DNA of 64,000 nt, taken from positions 4,771,092 through 4,835,091 of the forward strand of contig BDGG01000003.1 in assembly GCA_001949185.1 (NCBI GenBank). The letters run 5' to 3'. This DNA comes from Ramazzottius varieornatus. Taxonomy: Eukaryota; Tardigrada; Eutardigrada; Parachela; Ramazzottiidae. The notes under the pieces were generated by a model. The model was not told the origin of the DNA and did no database searches. It was given only the letters and a program-made list of their open reading frames with translations. This document shows, piece by piece, positions 41,797 through 54,030 of the stretch. The first letter of the stretch is position 1, and each line of letters begins with the position of its first letter. The position numbers and the translations under genes are program-made.

Positions 41797-42840
41797 ACCA
41801 CATAGAAATTTTCGGTCCAAATCCAGCGACGAATAGTAAAGATCAGAAAATGGCACTGTTTCGGCATCACTTGATATCCGAACAACGGTCGGAAAATGGG
41901 ATTTGTGTCCAATGGATACATTTTACAATTGGAAAAGGCGAATACACGCAGAGTTTAACAGGAAAGTTATGTGAGTGGAAATGATTGGCATTATGGATGG
42001 GGCAGTTGTCCTCTTTACGGCACAATAGACAATCGCGGTAATCGTATAATGAAATCACGGAATGTATGAGCCCTTCTCTGCGGTATTCTGATTTATCTTC
42101 GTTTTCAATACTGGATTCGCTGTAGGTCGATGTGGGTGAAATCCACGTACTGCTCGTCAAGGTTGATTTCATGTTTTCAAGTGTTTGGCAGGTCCTAATG
42201 CAATATCACTGTAGGAAAAGGCTGCCGCAAATTTCGGACTTGGCTTGAAAGAGAACACAGCGACGTTAATGTTATGCAGAGGGAATATAAAAGGTTGTCG
42301 TAAGAAGGGGGCAGGAAAAGTGAGATGCGGCGAAAGGCGAGATTAGACAAGTTTTAAAAGCACAGAGTGGTATTAATGGCAGTCAGGCATTATGAGACGA
42401 GGCCAGGTCACATCAGCCATCATACAGCTACAACTTCCACCTGTGCAATCTCAGACCTGACATAAGCATAATGGCCACTTTTAATTGCCATGATGGCTGG
42501 CCCAGCTGATAGCGGGGATATGGGTGCAGTTTGAAGTCTAAATGCCAAGCCTCGTAAATCTGTTGTGCAGGCGCTAAGTTGAGAAACCAGCTGTAATTTA
42601 CGTTTATTACGTACGGGGAATTTTGAGCCTCGGTTCAAAACCCTTGCATTTGACTCTGCCACAACTCCAAGTCCAATAGCGACATCGAGCTCGATCTGGG
42701 CTAGACTCTCGAGTTCGCTAAGAAGGCTTCGAAGTGGCTGGAACCTGTCATCTAAAGGTCACCATGTGGCGACAGAGAATTCGAAGGAAAGAATGAAGTG
42801 TTTTCTGGAAGGAGCTAAACTACGGTTTCCAAAGGAGTTT

Positions 42841-42870
42841 TTCACGTAAAGGCTTTAGCCTTTAGGTGAA
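42841..42870. repeat. 30-nt hairpin, one mismatch in a 14-bp stem
   Basis: TTCACGTAAAGGCT, loop TT, AGCCTTTAGGTGAA. The two arms are reverse complements except for one base pair. Unrelated in sequence to the GTGGCGCA family. Lies in the desert. Confidence 0.7.
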
Positions 42871-43629
42871 GTTTGGACATTGGATACGAGTGCCGGTACT
42901 GGCGGTGTGTGAAGCGGTCGGTGACGCTGTCGCCTTGCAGGTTGTTATTGCTTTGGCGCACAATATGGTTAATGAGCTTTGGCAGGTTGAAATTAAAACT
43001 CATCACGAGCTGCAATTTACGGCATTTATGGCTTGGCATCGTCAGCGCCATTGATTAGTCCGGGGTGTGTGGAATAACCGTGGAAGCGGCGATGCCGGAT
43101 ATGCGTCGATCACGTCAAAGCGATCGAGCTGATTTTGCGTAATTTCTAAAACGGGCCCCATAAATGCATGGCGCTATGCATATGATGGTCGTCTCTACCG
43201 AGAAAACATTGCGCGGAAATGGGTCCTTTTATCACGGTTATAATCAAATCACATTGCAGCGTGCTTGTCTTTTGCCCAGAATTTCAATGGAGCGCAAAAT
43301 GTCTCTCCATCTCTTGATGGCTGGTGGCGCATATCGACTGGCCTGGTAATAATATTCCACGATTTAAAATTAGGCTTCGCATTGTGCATGCGGGGCAGTT
43401 AATTGGAATTTGAAGGATTTGAAGCACTGTTTTCAAAATTTGCTCTCCTCTGGCACTGCCAAAGCATGCGCAGCCATGTCTGTACAACTTTCGTCAAGTC
43501 CGCCATCTTGAACTCTAAAGCCATGCAGCATTCGGTAGAGGGCGCTGTAATGCGAGAAGCCTCTTTGATAAACAAGACTTACCGTCCAATCGAGCATTCA
43601 GAAACGTCGGTTTCAACCGAAGAGCACAG

Positions 43630-43740
43630 GGAGGCCGGCAAACGGAACGTACAAGATCGATATGTCAAAGTGGCGCACTTTGTCATTGTTCTTGGCTGGA
43701 AGTGTGCGCCACTTGATCGTTCAGCAAAATTTCGGTGCTG
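43630..43740. repeat. single-hairpin element with AAACGGAACGTAC arm
   Basis: Left arm GGCCGGCAAACGGAACGTAC, AAGATCG, hairpin AAGTGGCGCACTTTG...GAAGTGTGCGCCACTTG. No second hairpin follows. Here the bases outside the core read CACTT/AAGTG, where other copies read CACGT/ACGTG. Confidence 0.82.
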
Positions 43741-44609
43741 AATTTAAAATTCATTCACCCAGATTCAGGGAACTGGTGAGGCATGTTGAGATGAACGGGA
43801 GGGCGTGACCGTGCACGTGTGGTGGAATTCTTGTGGTCAAGCTTGCCAACATGGCTGCTCACGCCTTGTTAGCGGCATGGAAGCAGTTGAGCCTCCCTGT
43901 ATATTCCCAGCTGACCGTCCATGTCCAGCGTATGGACAAGCGGTCGATTAATATCAGCGAGGTGATTATAAGAGCGCGAGATATGTATGTCGAGGAATTT
44001 CTCAATTCTCCTGTTGAATCAGTGGTCGTTACGGCAGAACAGCTTCAGCCAGCAGATGGATGATGAAAACTCCGCCCGCCATTCCTCCCTCATATGCAAC
44101 GCTTAATTTCTGGCCACACGGTTAATGTCTGGCCTGACCCACAAAGATGACCCAATGTCTTGTGCCTTGCATGCCTATTGAGGTATTGGCCAGTGGTCCA
44201 TCAAGCGGCGTGGGAAGATCAACAAGGTCCAATGTTGGAGTTTAAATTAGGTTAATGCGCTGACCAGTGGTCAGCCAGACATGCTGTGCTGGCAGGTTGA
44301 AATGTCTGCTGCGGGACAAAGAGCGACGACGACAGTACGGCTGTGAAGTTTAAAGTTTAAGCTCGTTAATTCTTCCCTTCTGTCCCTCCGCGCTCTTCGT
44401 CGGTGTGACTTGGCGATGTTCTAAGAAGGAAAGTAAAGACGCCCGTAATGAGTTTGTCAAGAAGGCGGCCACTAACGCCATGGGAAACTTTGAACCTTTA
44501 GGCTTTGTCCACCGGTCTTTATTATCCTTAATGGCCATGTGAGGATACAATATTGCATCTTTCAAACCAGAATTCACAGTCAAGGTCGACCATATGGAAT
44601 TGATAATTG

Positions 44610-44725
44610 GAAGCTGGGCAAACAGCACGTACAAGCTCATCATCTCAAGTAGCGCACCCTTCCAGCGAATCGCAGTGCATACATGCGCCACTTGAAATAA
44701 TGAGAGAATGCGCGACTTGATTAGG
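44610..44725. repeat. single hairpin plus a fragment
   Basis: Left arm GGGCAAACAGCACGTACAAG, hairpin AAGTAGCGCACC...ACATGCGCCACTTG, then a fragment ATGCGCGACTTGA. A decayed copy. Confidence 0.7.
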
Positions 44726-46980
44726 GCAACAAGTCTGAGATTCACAGGTGAGAAAAACAAGTATCCTCGAGTGAGCCAGTCGATTAGGGTGACGAGACGA
44801 TGGTCAATAATCAGACACCACCGAATAAAACAATATTGTGCGTTGGGTCTTCGCTTCATAATTATGGACTGCGGATTATAGCTGTAGGGAATCTTGATTC
44901 AAACTAGAGCGAATACGTAGGGCAGCGTTGGCAACGGAAAAGATATTGCTTGGTTCTTGGAAGAAGGAAGGACTCTCGTCGGAAGATGATTACAGCTTTA
45001 TTGGTTCTTCCAATTGGGCGGAATTAGCGGCTGGTAATTTCAGTGTTTCAAGCGAAGGTCCATTGACAGTAGAAAGAGAGTGGAGAGGGAAGCTTTAATC
45101 GAGACGTCCTGCTTTGCAATTTGGCGCAAATTTAAAATTTGCACTTAGAGCTGGGACGGGGATTATTGGGCGAGCGTAATGAAACAGACCTATGTATGCA
45201 GCTGCGTGCCTGCGCCGCGCCGCAATTGCATGATTGTGTCTGGCAATATATATTATGGGCCATTATAAAATGAGTTTATAACCTTCTCTGGCCCGGCTCT
45301 CCTTCCTTCATTAACGTACGGACGATCGAACTTGAAGGAAGGAGTAATGAGAGATTGAGGGTAGAAAATCCACGGCGGGGAATGAAGCAACGCCCAACAT
45401 GCGAAAGTTTTATACAGTAATTAGATCATCTGACGGGATATTATTGGTTCTCCAGCGAGCTCGATCGCGAGCCATGCAGTGCAGTGCCATACTGTACAGC
45501 ACGCGGCACTATATCGACATGCAATTAGTTGTCCAATCCAATACTGATTACAAGTCTAACGAAGCTTCGCTGCGGATGTAGTACGTAATGGAAAGTTGGG
45601 AGTAGAGACAGCAATGATCCCCCTTGGAAAATCCATCCACTGTTCGATGCGGTCGGTGTGTGCGTACTTGCCTTTCCAACACTTATATTCTTTAAACTTT
45701 TGATGATGGATGGCAGCTTCGTTATCGAGCCGTGTGTAACTTCGCTACTCAGCCAATGAGCGTAGATACGTCGACGTGATGTGAAGTAATATGCGCCAAT
45801 GTAATAAAGAGGGGCATCGTTGCCTTGTTCAAAGTTGCTGTTGGCCCTGGTTGAAATTTGAAAGGACGAGCGACGTACGAACAAGGGAAAGGGGGCTTTT
45901 AGACTGGTGTGTACCAGTCTCACCACGAATTCCTTTGTAAGATGATATCCACCGATTATTATTAGTTATGCATTATGAGAATTGATTGAATTTTCGGCTG
46001 CTTGTCTTCCTCTTTCCTCCTTGGGCCAAGCGCGCTTGAGTTGCCGTGTCGTACCATCCACTACCGTCTTGGGTAAGTTGTGTCGGCCTCTTGTCTTTCT
46101 TTGCCTCCTCACTTTCCATACATATCCATCTTTCCTATTCTGGCTTTTCAAGTTTCCAAGGCACTTTGACAACTTTTGAGGATTGCCTCATTTTCCGAGA
46201 GTTAACGCAATTATACCAGCGCTCTTTCGTCTCTGAGCCTTTCTTCGTCGCTGAATATTCCCCGCTTCACCGGCGCAGGTACTTGACAACCCCGCCATCG
46301 CTCTCTCCCTCTCTTTGTATCTTCGGTCCTTCGATTCTTCGGATATTGGGGCATCGTAGACTGAATCAACAATGCTATGTTTTTTAAAATGACTCGAAAG
46401 AGAATACGATTACTTTTCAAGAAAGTTGACAAGGATCGTTTTTCTTTTCTTCCAGGCGGTATCTCGAGTCTACTGGATTTCCCGGGGATAGCCAGAGAGA
46501 AGCTGACCAAGTCACAGCCGAGAAGAAGCCGACTGGCTCCTGGAAAGCTTTTTCTCCACCCACTTTTCATCAAAGAGTCTTCCTAGTCTGAAGACTGACC
46601 AAGAACCCAGCCGGATTTTCCCTCAAAAAGCGCACAAGTGGAACTCGAACCCTCGGCTTTTGGATTTCGTACACTGTATACAATACAGGGAATCGGTAAG
46701 TGAAACTGGGGTAAATGCTGTACAGTAGAGTAGTGCGGTGTGGGATGTAAGTTAGAGACACGAGCCAAAAAATGTTCCAGTTGGGTTTTCAGTGGTGTTT
46801 GACTTGTTCACGGCTGGCTGGTCATGATAATATGGCAAGATATGGCACTTGCGTGTTGGGGATCAAATGGTGGAATTTTGTAGCTTTTTCTGCCTATTGT
46901 TGTCTCAGGGGATGCCTTGCGAAATCCCTGATACGCTGTATTTAGGTGGGAATACGAGCTGGGGACAAAGAAGCTTATTA

Positions 46981-47185
46981 TTTTGGGACTTGGCAAATAG
47001 ACTCCACAAGATTGTTTTGATAAGCGGCGCACGCTTTCACCCCATAACCCTGAAAACGTGCGCCACTTGTTAAAACAATCGCACTCGACAAGAACGCTTT
47101 TCGAAGTGGCGTACGCTTCAGCCAATAACAGTTGAAAAGTGCGCCACTTGGGAAACAGCACTGCCGGCTTTGGTTTGCGAACTGA
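46981..47185. repeat. composite element, two hairpins
   Basis: Left arm TTGGCAAATAGACTCCACAA, hairpin AAGCGGCGCACGC...AACGTGCGCCACTTG, linker TCGCACTCGACAAGAACG, hairpin AAGTGGCGTACGC...AAGTGCGCCACTTG, right arm GCCGGCTTTGGTTTGCG. Confidence 0.88.
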
Positions 47186-48189
47186 CATTTAGGCTCAGTT
47201 TGTTGCTGCAAGTTTTGGCTGACTTGGAGGAGAGAGCAGGAAGCGAAATTACGTGCGTTGATGGGAGAGAGCTTTAATTGTACAAGGGGAAAGAAGTGGG
47301 ACGTGCTGCGGGTTAATGGCAACTTGCGGGCTGGAAGCTAGCTGGCGCTCGCCCATCGATCGGTTGTCCCATCCGAGGAAATTAATTAGCTCAAGTGATG
47401 CCGGCTTTATTAGCTGGGTGTAATAGCCTCCGCTTGTTGTTGCCTTAGTTTCAGGTGGGCTATATTGGATATCGCGGCTGAGTATACCTGGCAGTGAATT
47501 ATCGCTTATTAAGCAGCTGGTGTGAAGGGGAAATGGGGCCGACCTCATTATTAGAAGAACCCATGGCTTCAATGTAGAATCATTACGTGATATGTGCTGT
47601 ATGTGTTTTGTGATCTTTTCACATGGCTTTCGGCTGACGACGCACGATTAGGCTGTCTTTGTACCCAATGAAAATGATCTATAGCTCCGGTTGACGAGCG
47701 CCGAAAGATATTAGCCTGCATATGACGCATTTTGTGTTGTTTGCCCACACATTTTCAAATATCGAAGCGAGGGAAGGCCCTTGTTGTTCGCGACAAGCCA
47801 TATTCTTGATGGTTCCCAGTAATGGGCACACCGCGAAGCTCTGGCTTGGTCAATAATTGCAAGCAGATGACATAATGAGAAAATGCCGGCTTGATTTTAG
47901 GCTGTAAATTGCTGACTAGACTGCTGACATTTAGCCGTCATCACAGAAGAAGCCGATAGCCATGTTAGTGCTTCATTATTCAAAGTTAACGAAGGACCCA
48001 AACGCGCCTCTTGGTGCCGTGCACCCTCTCCCCACACCAACTGACGCGCCTTCGACGATTCACAAATGGCGCGCATTCAATGTACACCCAACTTACGAAC
48101 TGAATTTCTCCGGCAGAAAAGAAGAGCGTTCTGGGAAACACTAGTACGCCACTTGATGTGGAACTTCAAACTAGGCAGAAGTCCGCCAC

Positions 48190-48365
48190 CCAGGTGAGGT
48201 GACGCACGAGTTTAGCGGGGTGGATCTGAATACTGGACTCTACGAACTGAGGAGGCGCGGTGGTACGCGAGTTCACCGGGGTGGTACGCGAGTTCACCGG
48301 GGTGGAACACTAGACTTGATGGGCTGCTGAGAGGAGGTGGCGCGTGAGTTGACATGGGTGGTGGG
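48190..48365. repeat. GTGGYACGCGAGTTCACCGG-type direct repeats
   Basis: Two adjacent near-identical copies of GGTGGTACGCGAGTTCACCGG (about 48258-48305), flanked by diverged copies GTGACGCACGAGTTTAGCGG (about 48200) and GTGGCGCGTGAGTTGACATG (about 48338). Related motifs occur at 53889-54030. Confidence 0.65.
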
Positions 48366-49157
48366 CCTGGTCTCGTGGCACCACGTTATAAAATTCCATC
48401 AGCTGGCTAATTTCAGGACTTTGTTATGTGCAAAGCCTGGTCAGGACGTGATTGCACAAAAGGTGTTGGAGGAAATCCATAAAAGGTGGAATAATGGCCT
48501 ACGTGGATTGGAGCGGATGGGGAAGGGCGACACTGGGTCCATGCGCCATCTTAATTACATGTGGCCATGTTTACTTTGCCATCATGCCCGTTTCCTGTCT
48601 GTGTGTGATAAAATGTGCAGAGAGTAGATCGTTAAGACTAGCGTCGACGCAATTTGATGGACGAGCCCGATTGGAGAATTTACCCAGTTCATCAAGAGTT
48701 GCTTATGAGCATTTTACCCCACTGTTTGTGGTTGCTTTCCGCTCGATAATTCGCGCCCCAGACTTGATAATAAGACTCGTTAGTGAGCTACGGCCTACTA
48801 TGCCATGTTGTTATCTTTGGGCTTTGAAGGAAGAGATGTAATATAGTTCATAGCTCGACATGATCTTGATCCATAAGTTGCTCCTGCAGGCGTTGACACT
48901 CTCTTCCTCCCGGCCTCATTTTCCAGCGAGCTTTAGATTCAATGATGACCGATTGGCGACGTCTCCTTGATTAGCATGTGGGCTATTATGCCGAAGGAAA
49001 CGCTTGAGCGCTGGTCTGATGTTTGGCTAACTCAAATGGGAAGCTAGACTGGCTTTGCCGGTTTCATAGATAAATACTGATCCACAGGCAAATCTTCCGT
49101 AAACAAAAATCTCGATGGTCATCCATTACGCACAGTTGGTCAGCCCAACATAGGTGA

Positions 49158-49357
49158 AGGGTCGGCAAACGAAACGTACAAAATCTTTACTGCAAGTGGC
49201 GCACGTTTTCGTTGCTATTTGCTAAAACGTGCGCCACTTGGAACCGGCAAACGAAACGCACAAAACAGCTGGATCAAGTAGCGCACGTTGACATTGTTAC
49301 TGGTCAGAAGAGTGTGCCATTTGACATACCGATCTTGTACGTTTCGCTTGCAGGTGT
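49158..49357. repeat. composite element, two hairpins, AAACGAAACGTAC arms
   Basis: TCGGCAAACGAAACGTACAA, a 17-bp perfect stem CAAGTGGCGCACGTTTT / AAAACGTGCGCCACTTG with a 14-nt loop (49193-49240), an internal arm CCGGCAAACGAAACGCACAA, hairpin AAGTAGCGCACG...GAGTGTGCCATTTG, right arm GATCTTGTACGTTTCGCTTG. The internal arm suggests two one-hairpin units joined head to tail. Confidence 0.9.
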
Positions 49358-50068
49358 CGCAGATTTCTGATCTTTCTGGACATGGAAAATACAATGTTCC
49401 GCAATAAGAAATTCTAGAACAAAATTCAGAAAAGAATAAAAAAGGCATCTTGTGTTTTCGGTGCTGCCATCTGTGAAACCGAAGAGCGCGGAGAGGGAGC
49501 TCGTCGAAGCTGCTGCGCGAGTAAAGTTGGGTGAGGCGTGAAGTATCCCCTCGTATCATGCAATATGGCTAGAAGTGCGGAATTTGAGGATAATTTATAA
49601 CTCAGCAGGGAAGCAATGCTGATACTCGTGTGGCTAAGCGCTTTTTTCCCCAGAAGGTCTACGAACGCTTGCTTGTACCCTGGAAAAGCATGTTTTGTGT
49701 TTGGTGAAGCGCGTCGTGCAGATGGGGGCAAGGTGGTGCATGCCAACCTGAAGAGGCGCGCAACATGCAACTCATAATTCACTCCGCACTGAACGCTTTG
49801 TACGCTGATCATCGTCGGGGATGTGCTTTTGCGTCGAATTTGAAAGTTTGTCTGTGGGTCACAGCACACAAGGAACACTTTCCAGCGAGGGGAAGAGGCG
49901 AAGTTGCTGATGCAAAAGCACGATGTGAGCCAAGTCTGCATGTGCTTAATCAATGCGGCTCAAGCCATTAAATTTCAATCATTAATCCATCCTGTGATGA
50001 AGTATTTGCTGGCTGGCAGACTTGTTTATGTGTTCGTCCAGCAGGCCTCTTCCGGCGAGAGTATGAAT

Positions 50069-50091
50069 ATGTGTGTGTGTGTGTGTGTGTG
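50069..50091. repeat. GT dinucleotide microsatellite
   Basis: About eleven uninterrupted GT units, followed by a degenerate GGATGTGTGATGG. Confidence 0.9.
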
Positions 50092-50522
50092 GATGTGTGA
50101 TGGAATGTGATCGACTAGCTTTTGTGTGCTTGTGCTTCCTTCTGGTCAAGCTGCAGTGGCGCTTGAATCATCGGTCAAAATTAGCTAATTAGAGGCGCTT
50201 TCCTTTCGTCATGCTTTTAACTCTGGCGAATATTATGGCGGAGACACTCGATCGCTTAGACAGTTAGTGCTGGCACAAATCTGCCCCGAACCCCTAATGC
50301 TGATGTGACGTTTTAGACATGAGAAGGGGATTAACATGACGCGCGTGATGCGCCTTCATCTTGCACTTTGCCATACATCCGCAAAAACGCTGTCTAAAAC
50401 TGAAGTGAACTTTCTGAGACTATACGTTCTTCTTTTCTGTAGTCCAAGAAACTAGTGTGAAGCGTGAGTTTGGCAAAAATCAAAGATTTTGACCGACACA
50501 CAAGAAAAAGCGGTGGATAGGT

Positions 50523-50558
50523 CTTCGGACGGTGGCGCCACCTAGCCACCGTCCGAAG
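50523..50558. repeat. 36-nt perfect hairpin (14-bp stem)
   Basis: CTTCGGACGGTGGC, loop GCCACCTA, GCCACCGTCCGAAG. The stem is perfect and GC-rich. It contains GGTGGCGCCACC, so a distant link with the GTGGCGCA family is possible but it lacks the rest of the element. Confidence 0.75.
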
Positions 50559-51109
50559 AACCAGTCTTTTCGGCGGACTGGAGAATTTCTCGAGCATTGC
50601 CTTGTTCACACGTACCAATGCTCATTCGATGATGTTGTCAGAGAGATGCAGGGGAATGCAGATTTGGATGGCTCAATGTATGCATGCAGGCATCTGCGGA
50701 CGAAATTAAGCTTCCGGTCGGCGCAGCTCTCAATGTTGACTGGAGCTCATCGTGCCATCGGCATGCTCAGCCAACGTAATTTCCCCTGTCATATTGCTGA
50801 ACAAACAAAAACACTGAAAGTTCCAGTGATTACATGTCTTCGATAAGGCTAATTGAAAAGTGCCATGTCGATTGTCAGTTGAGCCAGATCGGCCACTAAG
50901 CACGGGATGGGATCGGATGACATCCAGCAAATACCAGCTTCTCTTTTGCGCGCACACCCGCATTCTACCAACGCTCGCGTCTGTCGCACTGAACCTACAC
51001 TCGCCTTCCCAGCAGAAACGCTGGGTGGCTGGAAACCCTTCGAATATCTTTTCCGGTTTACTTATAATACAGTGATAGAAACGAGTTCAAAAACACACAT
51101 TTTCAGATG

Positions 51110-51308
51110 GGAACTCAGCAATCGAACTCGATAAGATCACTTTTCCAAGTAGCGCACTCCTTCGGCTAGTTACATTGTAAATGTGCGCCACTTGGGGACA
51201 GTCAAACTCGGCAAGATTGCGCCTCCAAGTGGTGCACACATTCAGCCAACAGCACTGGAGACGTGCGCCACTTGGAAAATCAGTCTTATCGAGTTCGTTT
51301 GCAGACTT
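51110..51308. repeat. composite element, two hairpins
   Basis: Left arm CAATCGAACTCGATAAGATC, hairpin AAGTAGCGCACTC...AATGTGCGCCACTTG, linker GTCAAACTCGGCAAG, hairpin AAGTGGTGCACAC...GACGTGCGCCACTTG, right arm GTCTTATCGAGTTCGTTTGC. Confidence 0.88.
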
Positions 51309-53888
51309 TCCAAATGAAACTTAATTCAGCAATTTTCATGGGAAACACTTTTGGTGTTTGTGGTTTCCAGCATGATGGCTTGCTTAATGAAGAGCCAACT
51401 GGTGAGCATTACAGGTCAAGCGAGAGAGGCTGAAATGTTGAGGACATCCTGTCATGTGTGTTCGTTATGCAAATTGATAGATTTATGATATTATTGATCG
51501 CTTGGCAGATACATCTCGACGGGTCGGTCATTAGAAGAGAGGCAAACGAGTTCGTCGGCAAGAGGGAAGAGCAGGTTACCGGTAATCCGAACTTTGAAGC
51601 TGGGACAAAGTTACGGTGAAACTGTCGTACGTGCTTGGCTAAATAGTCGCTCATTCACGTAAGAGACTTGATTAGCGTGCGCAGCACTTTTATTGACCGA
51701 TTGATACTTGGTTCCTCAGGTGGAAGCTTCATCTAATGATGAGCGATAAACACTCGGCAAAGTGCCGTGTACCTTCTCACTTCTCGCTCGTACACCACAA
51801 TTCAAGCCAATGCCTGCCAATTGTCTTGTGCAAAAAGCACGGAGGACCTTCAAGTCAAAGCACTGAATTCAGCTGTAGTGGCGGGTTCTTTTCCCGACAT
51901 TTGAAAAACTCAACAGTTCGTCTTTGCAAAGAAGAGGACCTCGAAGGCAAAGCGGTGAATTCAGCTGTAGTCCACAGCGCCAAGTACGGTGAAATGCCCT
52001 TCGACGGACCAGCAAGGAAGGAAAAGGCTTCCTCGGGTGCTTCTCCGCTAACACCCAAGTTAATGGCGACAATTAAAGCGCATGGAGCTTGGCTTAATGG
52101 AAACGAGGTGGAAGAATGAGGTACTTTAAGTGGGGAAATGGTCAGGATGGCTTAATCAGGAACCTTGCAGTGCTGTACGCCCAAATGAGACAAGGACCAA
52201 ACTGAAATTAGGCACAAATATCCACAGCAGCTGGTTATGTCTAATGTCGCTGTTTTACGTGCTTCATTGTGGCAATTTCCGAGACCACAAATACTTGCCG
52301 GCATTCGTCCAGGCCTTCACGACCAAACATCGCTCATCCCCAGGCAATTTTAGAAAAATTAATTGCAGATGCACCCCGCGCACTCGTGCAAGGAGGATAT
52401 AATTAAGGCAAGGCTTAATTATGGCTATATGGCTAGTAGTGCGCAGCAAAATAATGGGAAGCTCTGTTGGAGCTTGACGACTTTCCCCTTCCCTTCACGC
52501 ACATTTCCGTAATTACAATTTTATACTGGTAGTTTACAGCTAAAAGAAAGACGGCATTTCTTGCTGTTTTATGCATTTGTGGCCAGTTCAGAAATTAATA
52601 ACTGCGTCTGGCTTTGGCCAACTCGAGAGCAAACCATCAACTCGTTTGAGCACGGAATATTGCTGCACCACCCTTCTGAACTCGCGCAGCCCTTCGACCG
52701 TTTCCAACTGCTCTTCACCTGGAATCTTTCTCCACTTTACCCCGAAACTCTGCCATTCCAGAAAAGGTGTGTTAGAGTTTCCCAGTGGGCGCCACGGTAG
52801 GAAGATCCAAGTAGGCCATAACGATACTTTTCCGCTTGTGATAAAAATCGTAGGTGTGATTTGAGATCATTCTGCCATATTTCACTGTATGGTAGATCAT
52901 GTTGCGATATTGAATATTCGATTTACTGGCGGAGTTGTCTTTTGTGAAGTGGCCTGCAGCCTCGTTACATTACTTGCAATAATTTATGGATACGCAACGC
53001 ATTAATTTTAGCAGGCCTCGGTTCATTATGGTCCATGCGGTATACACGGCCATGGTTATGGTACTTGACCGGAAACGTTTTGCCCATTAAAGTCGATGGC
53101 AAAATTAGTGACAAGATAAGTCGCTTGTTTTGTTACGCGGAGAGTAATTGATGGAGAGGCTGAACGAGCGCCATGGCCGTCCATCACACCCCGGGTACCT
53201 CAAGATGAGTAGTGGCACCACGTACATGGCGACAGCTAGAAGAGGGCTCTCGGGCCACCAGCAAGCTCGAGTAATGACATGCGCCAACGTCGAAACAATA
53301 GCATTTAGCCTCTATTATGAAAAATTGATACCTGGACAAATCTAGCAGCTTATGATTTTCTTCGTCTATTCTTCCCTTCAGAATTCGGCCCGAGCTATCG
53401 GTTCGCCGCAAGCAGTTGGGCCGGTTTTGTGACAGCGTCGCTAGGCCCTTCAGTACTTTGCACTCTGGCCAATGTAATGATCATAATCATAAGAAATGGT
53501 GGCCCAAATTGCCTTGCCGGCGTTAATTACCCAATCGGCCAATGCCGGCTCGGGCTGTAGCCAGCCAGGACGACATGTCACACGGAAACTCGTACACGCA
53601 CTTCGCTTCATTGCCGATCTTAACCTTCAGCGACCTCTCTCACCAGCTGCAGGTGTGGGCGGAAAATTAACAAAAATATTAATGCCAGGCATATCCGACA
53701 ACGCTACGCAAGCAGAAAGAAAGAAAGCTTTTGTCATTAGACTAATGACAGGCAACTACTTTTTTTCCGGTCGCATATAACACTGCGCAGACCTTGAAGT
53801 TCGCCAGGCGGTGCACCACCTCTCCGGGGTAGCTGACTTCCCGCTCCCTTTACTCGGATACTTACTGACCGGTGTCACCAAACCCAGT

Positions 53889-54030
53889 GCGTGAGCTGAA
53901 CTGGGTGAACTTCAGACAAGTCCTTCAAAAAGGCACCGGTGCGCCACTTTTCCGGAGTATATTCTCGCTCATTGCTGCATGTTTCCGTTTTGGTCAGACC
54001 CTAGTGCGCTAGTTGAACTGGGTGGATGAT
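53889..54030. repeat. GTGCGYKAGYTGAACTGGGT direct repeats
   Basis: GTGCGTGAGCTGAACTGGGT (about 53889) and GTGCGCTAGTTGAACTGGGT (about 54003) are direct repeats about 115 bases apart, resembling the ACGCGAGTTCACCGGGGTGG array at 48.2 kb. A GTGCGCCACTTTTCC fragment lies between them. Confidence 0.55.

Noticed and set aside
45399-45926. Short open frames in the desert (45.4-45.9 kb and similar)
   Set aside because: No start context, codon bias, homology or splice chain.
46620-46700. tRNA-like segment on the minus strand (CGAAATCCAA then GGGTTCGAGTTCCAC, like an anticodon arm and T arm)
   Set aside because: The T-arm box deviates from the consensus, and no matching acceptor stem, D arm or closed cloverleaf could be drawn. 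tRNAscan-SE would settle it.
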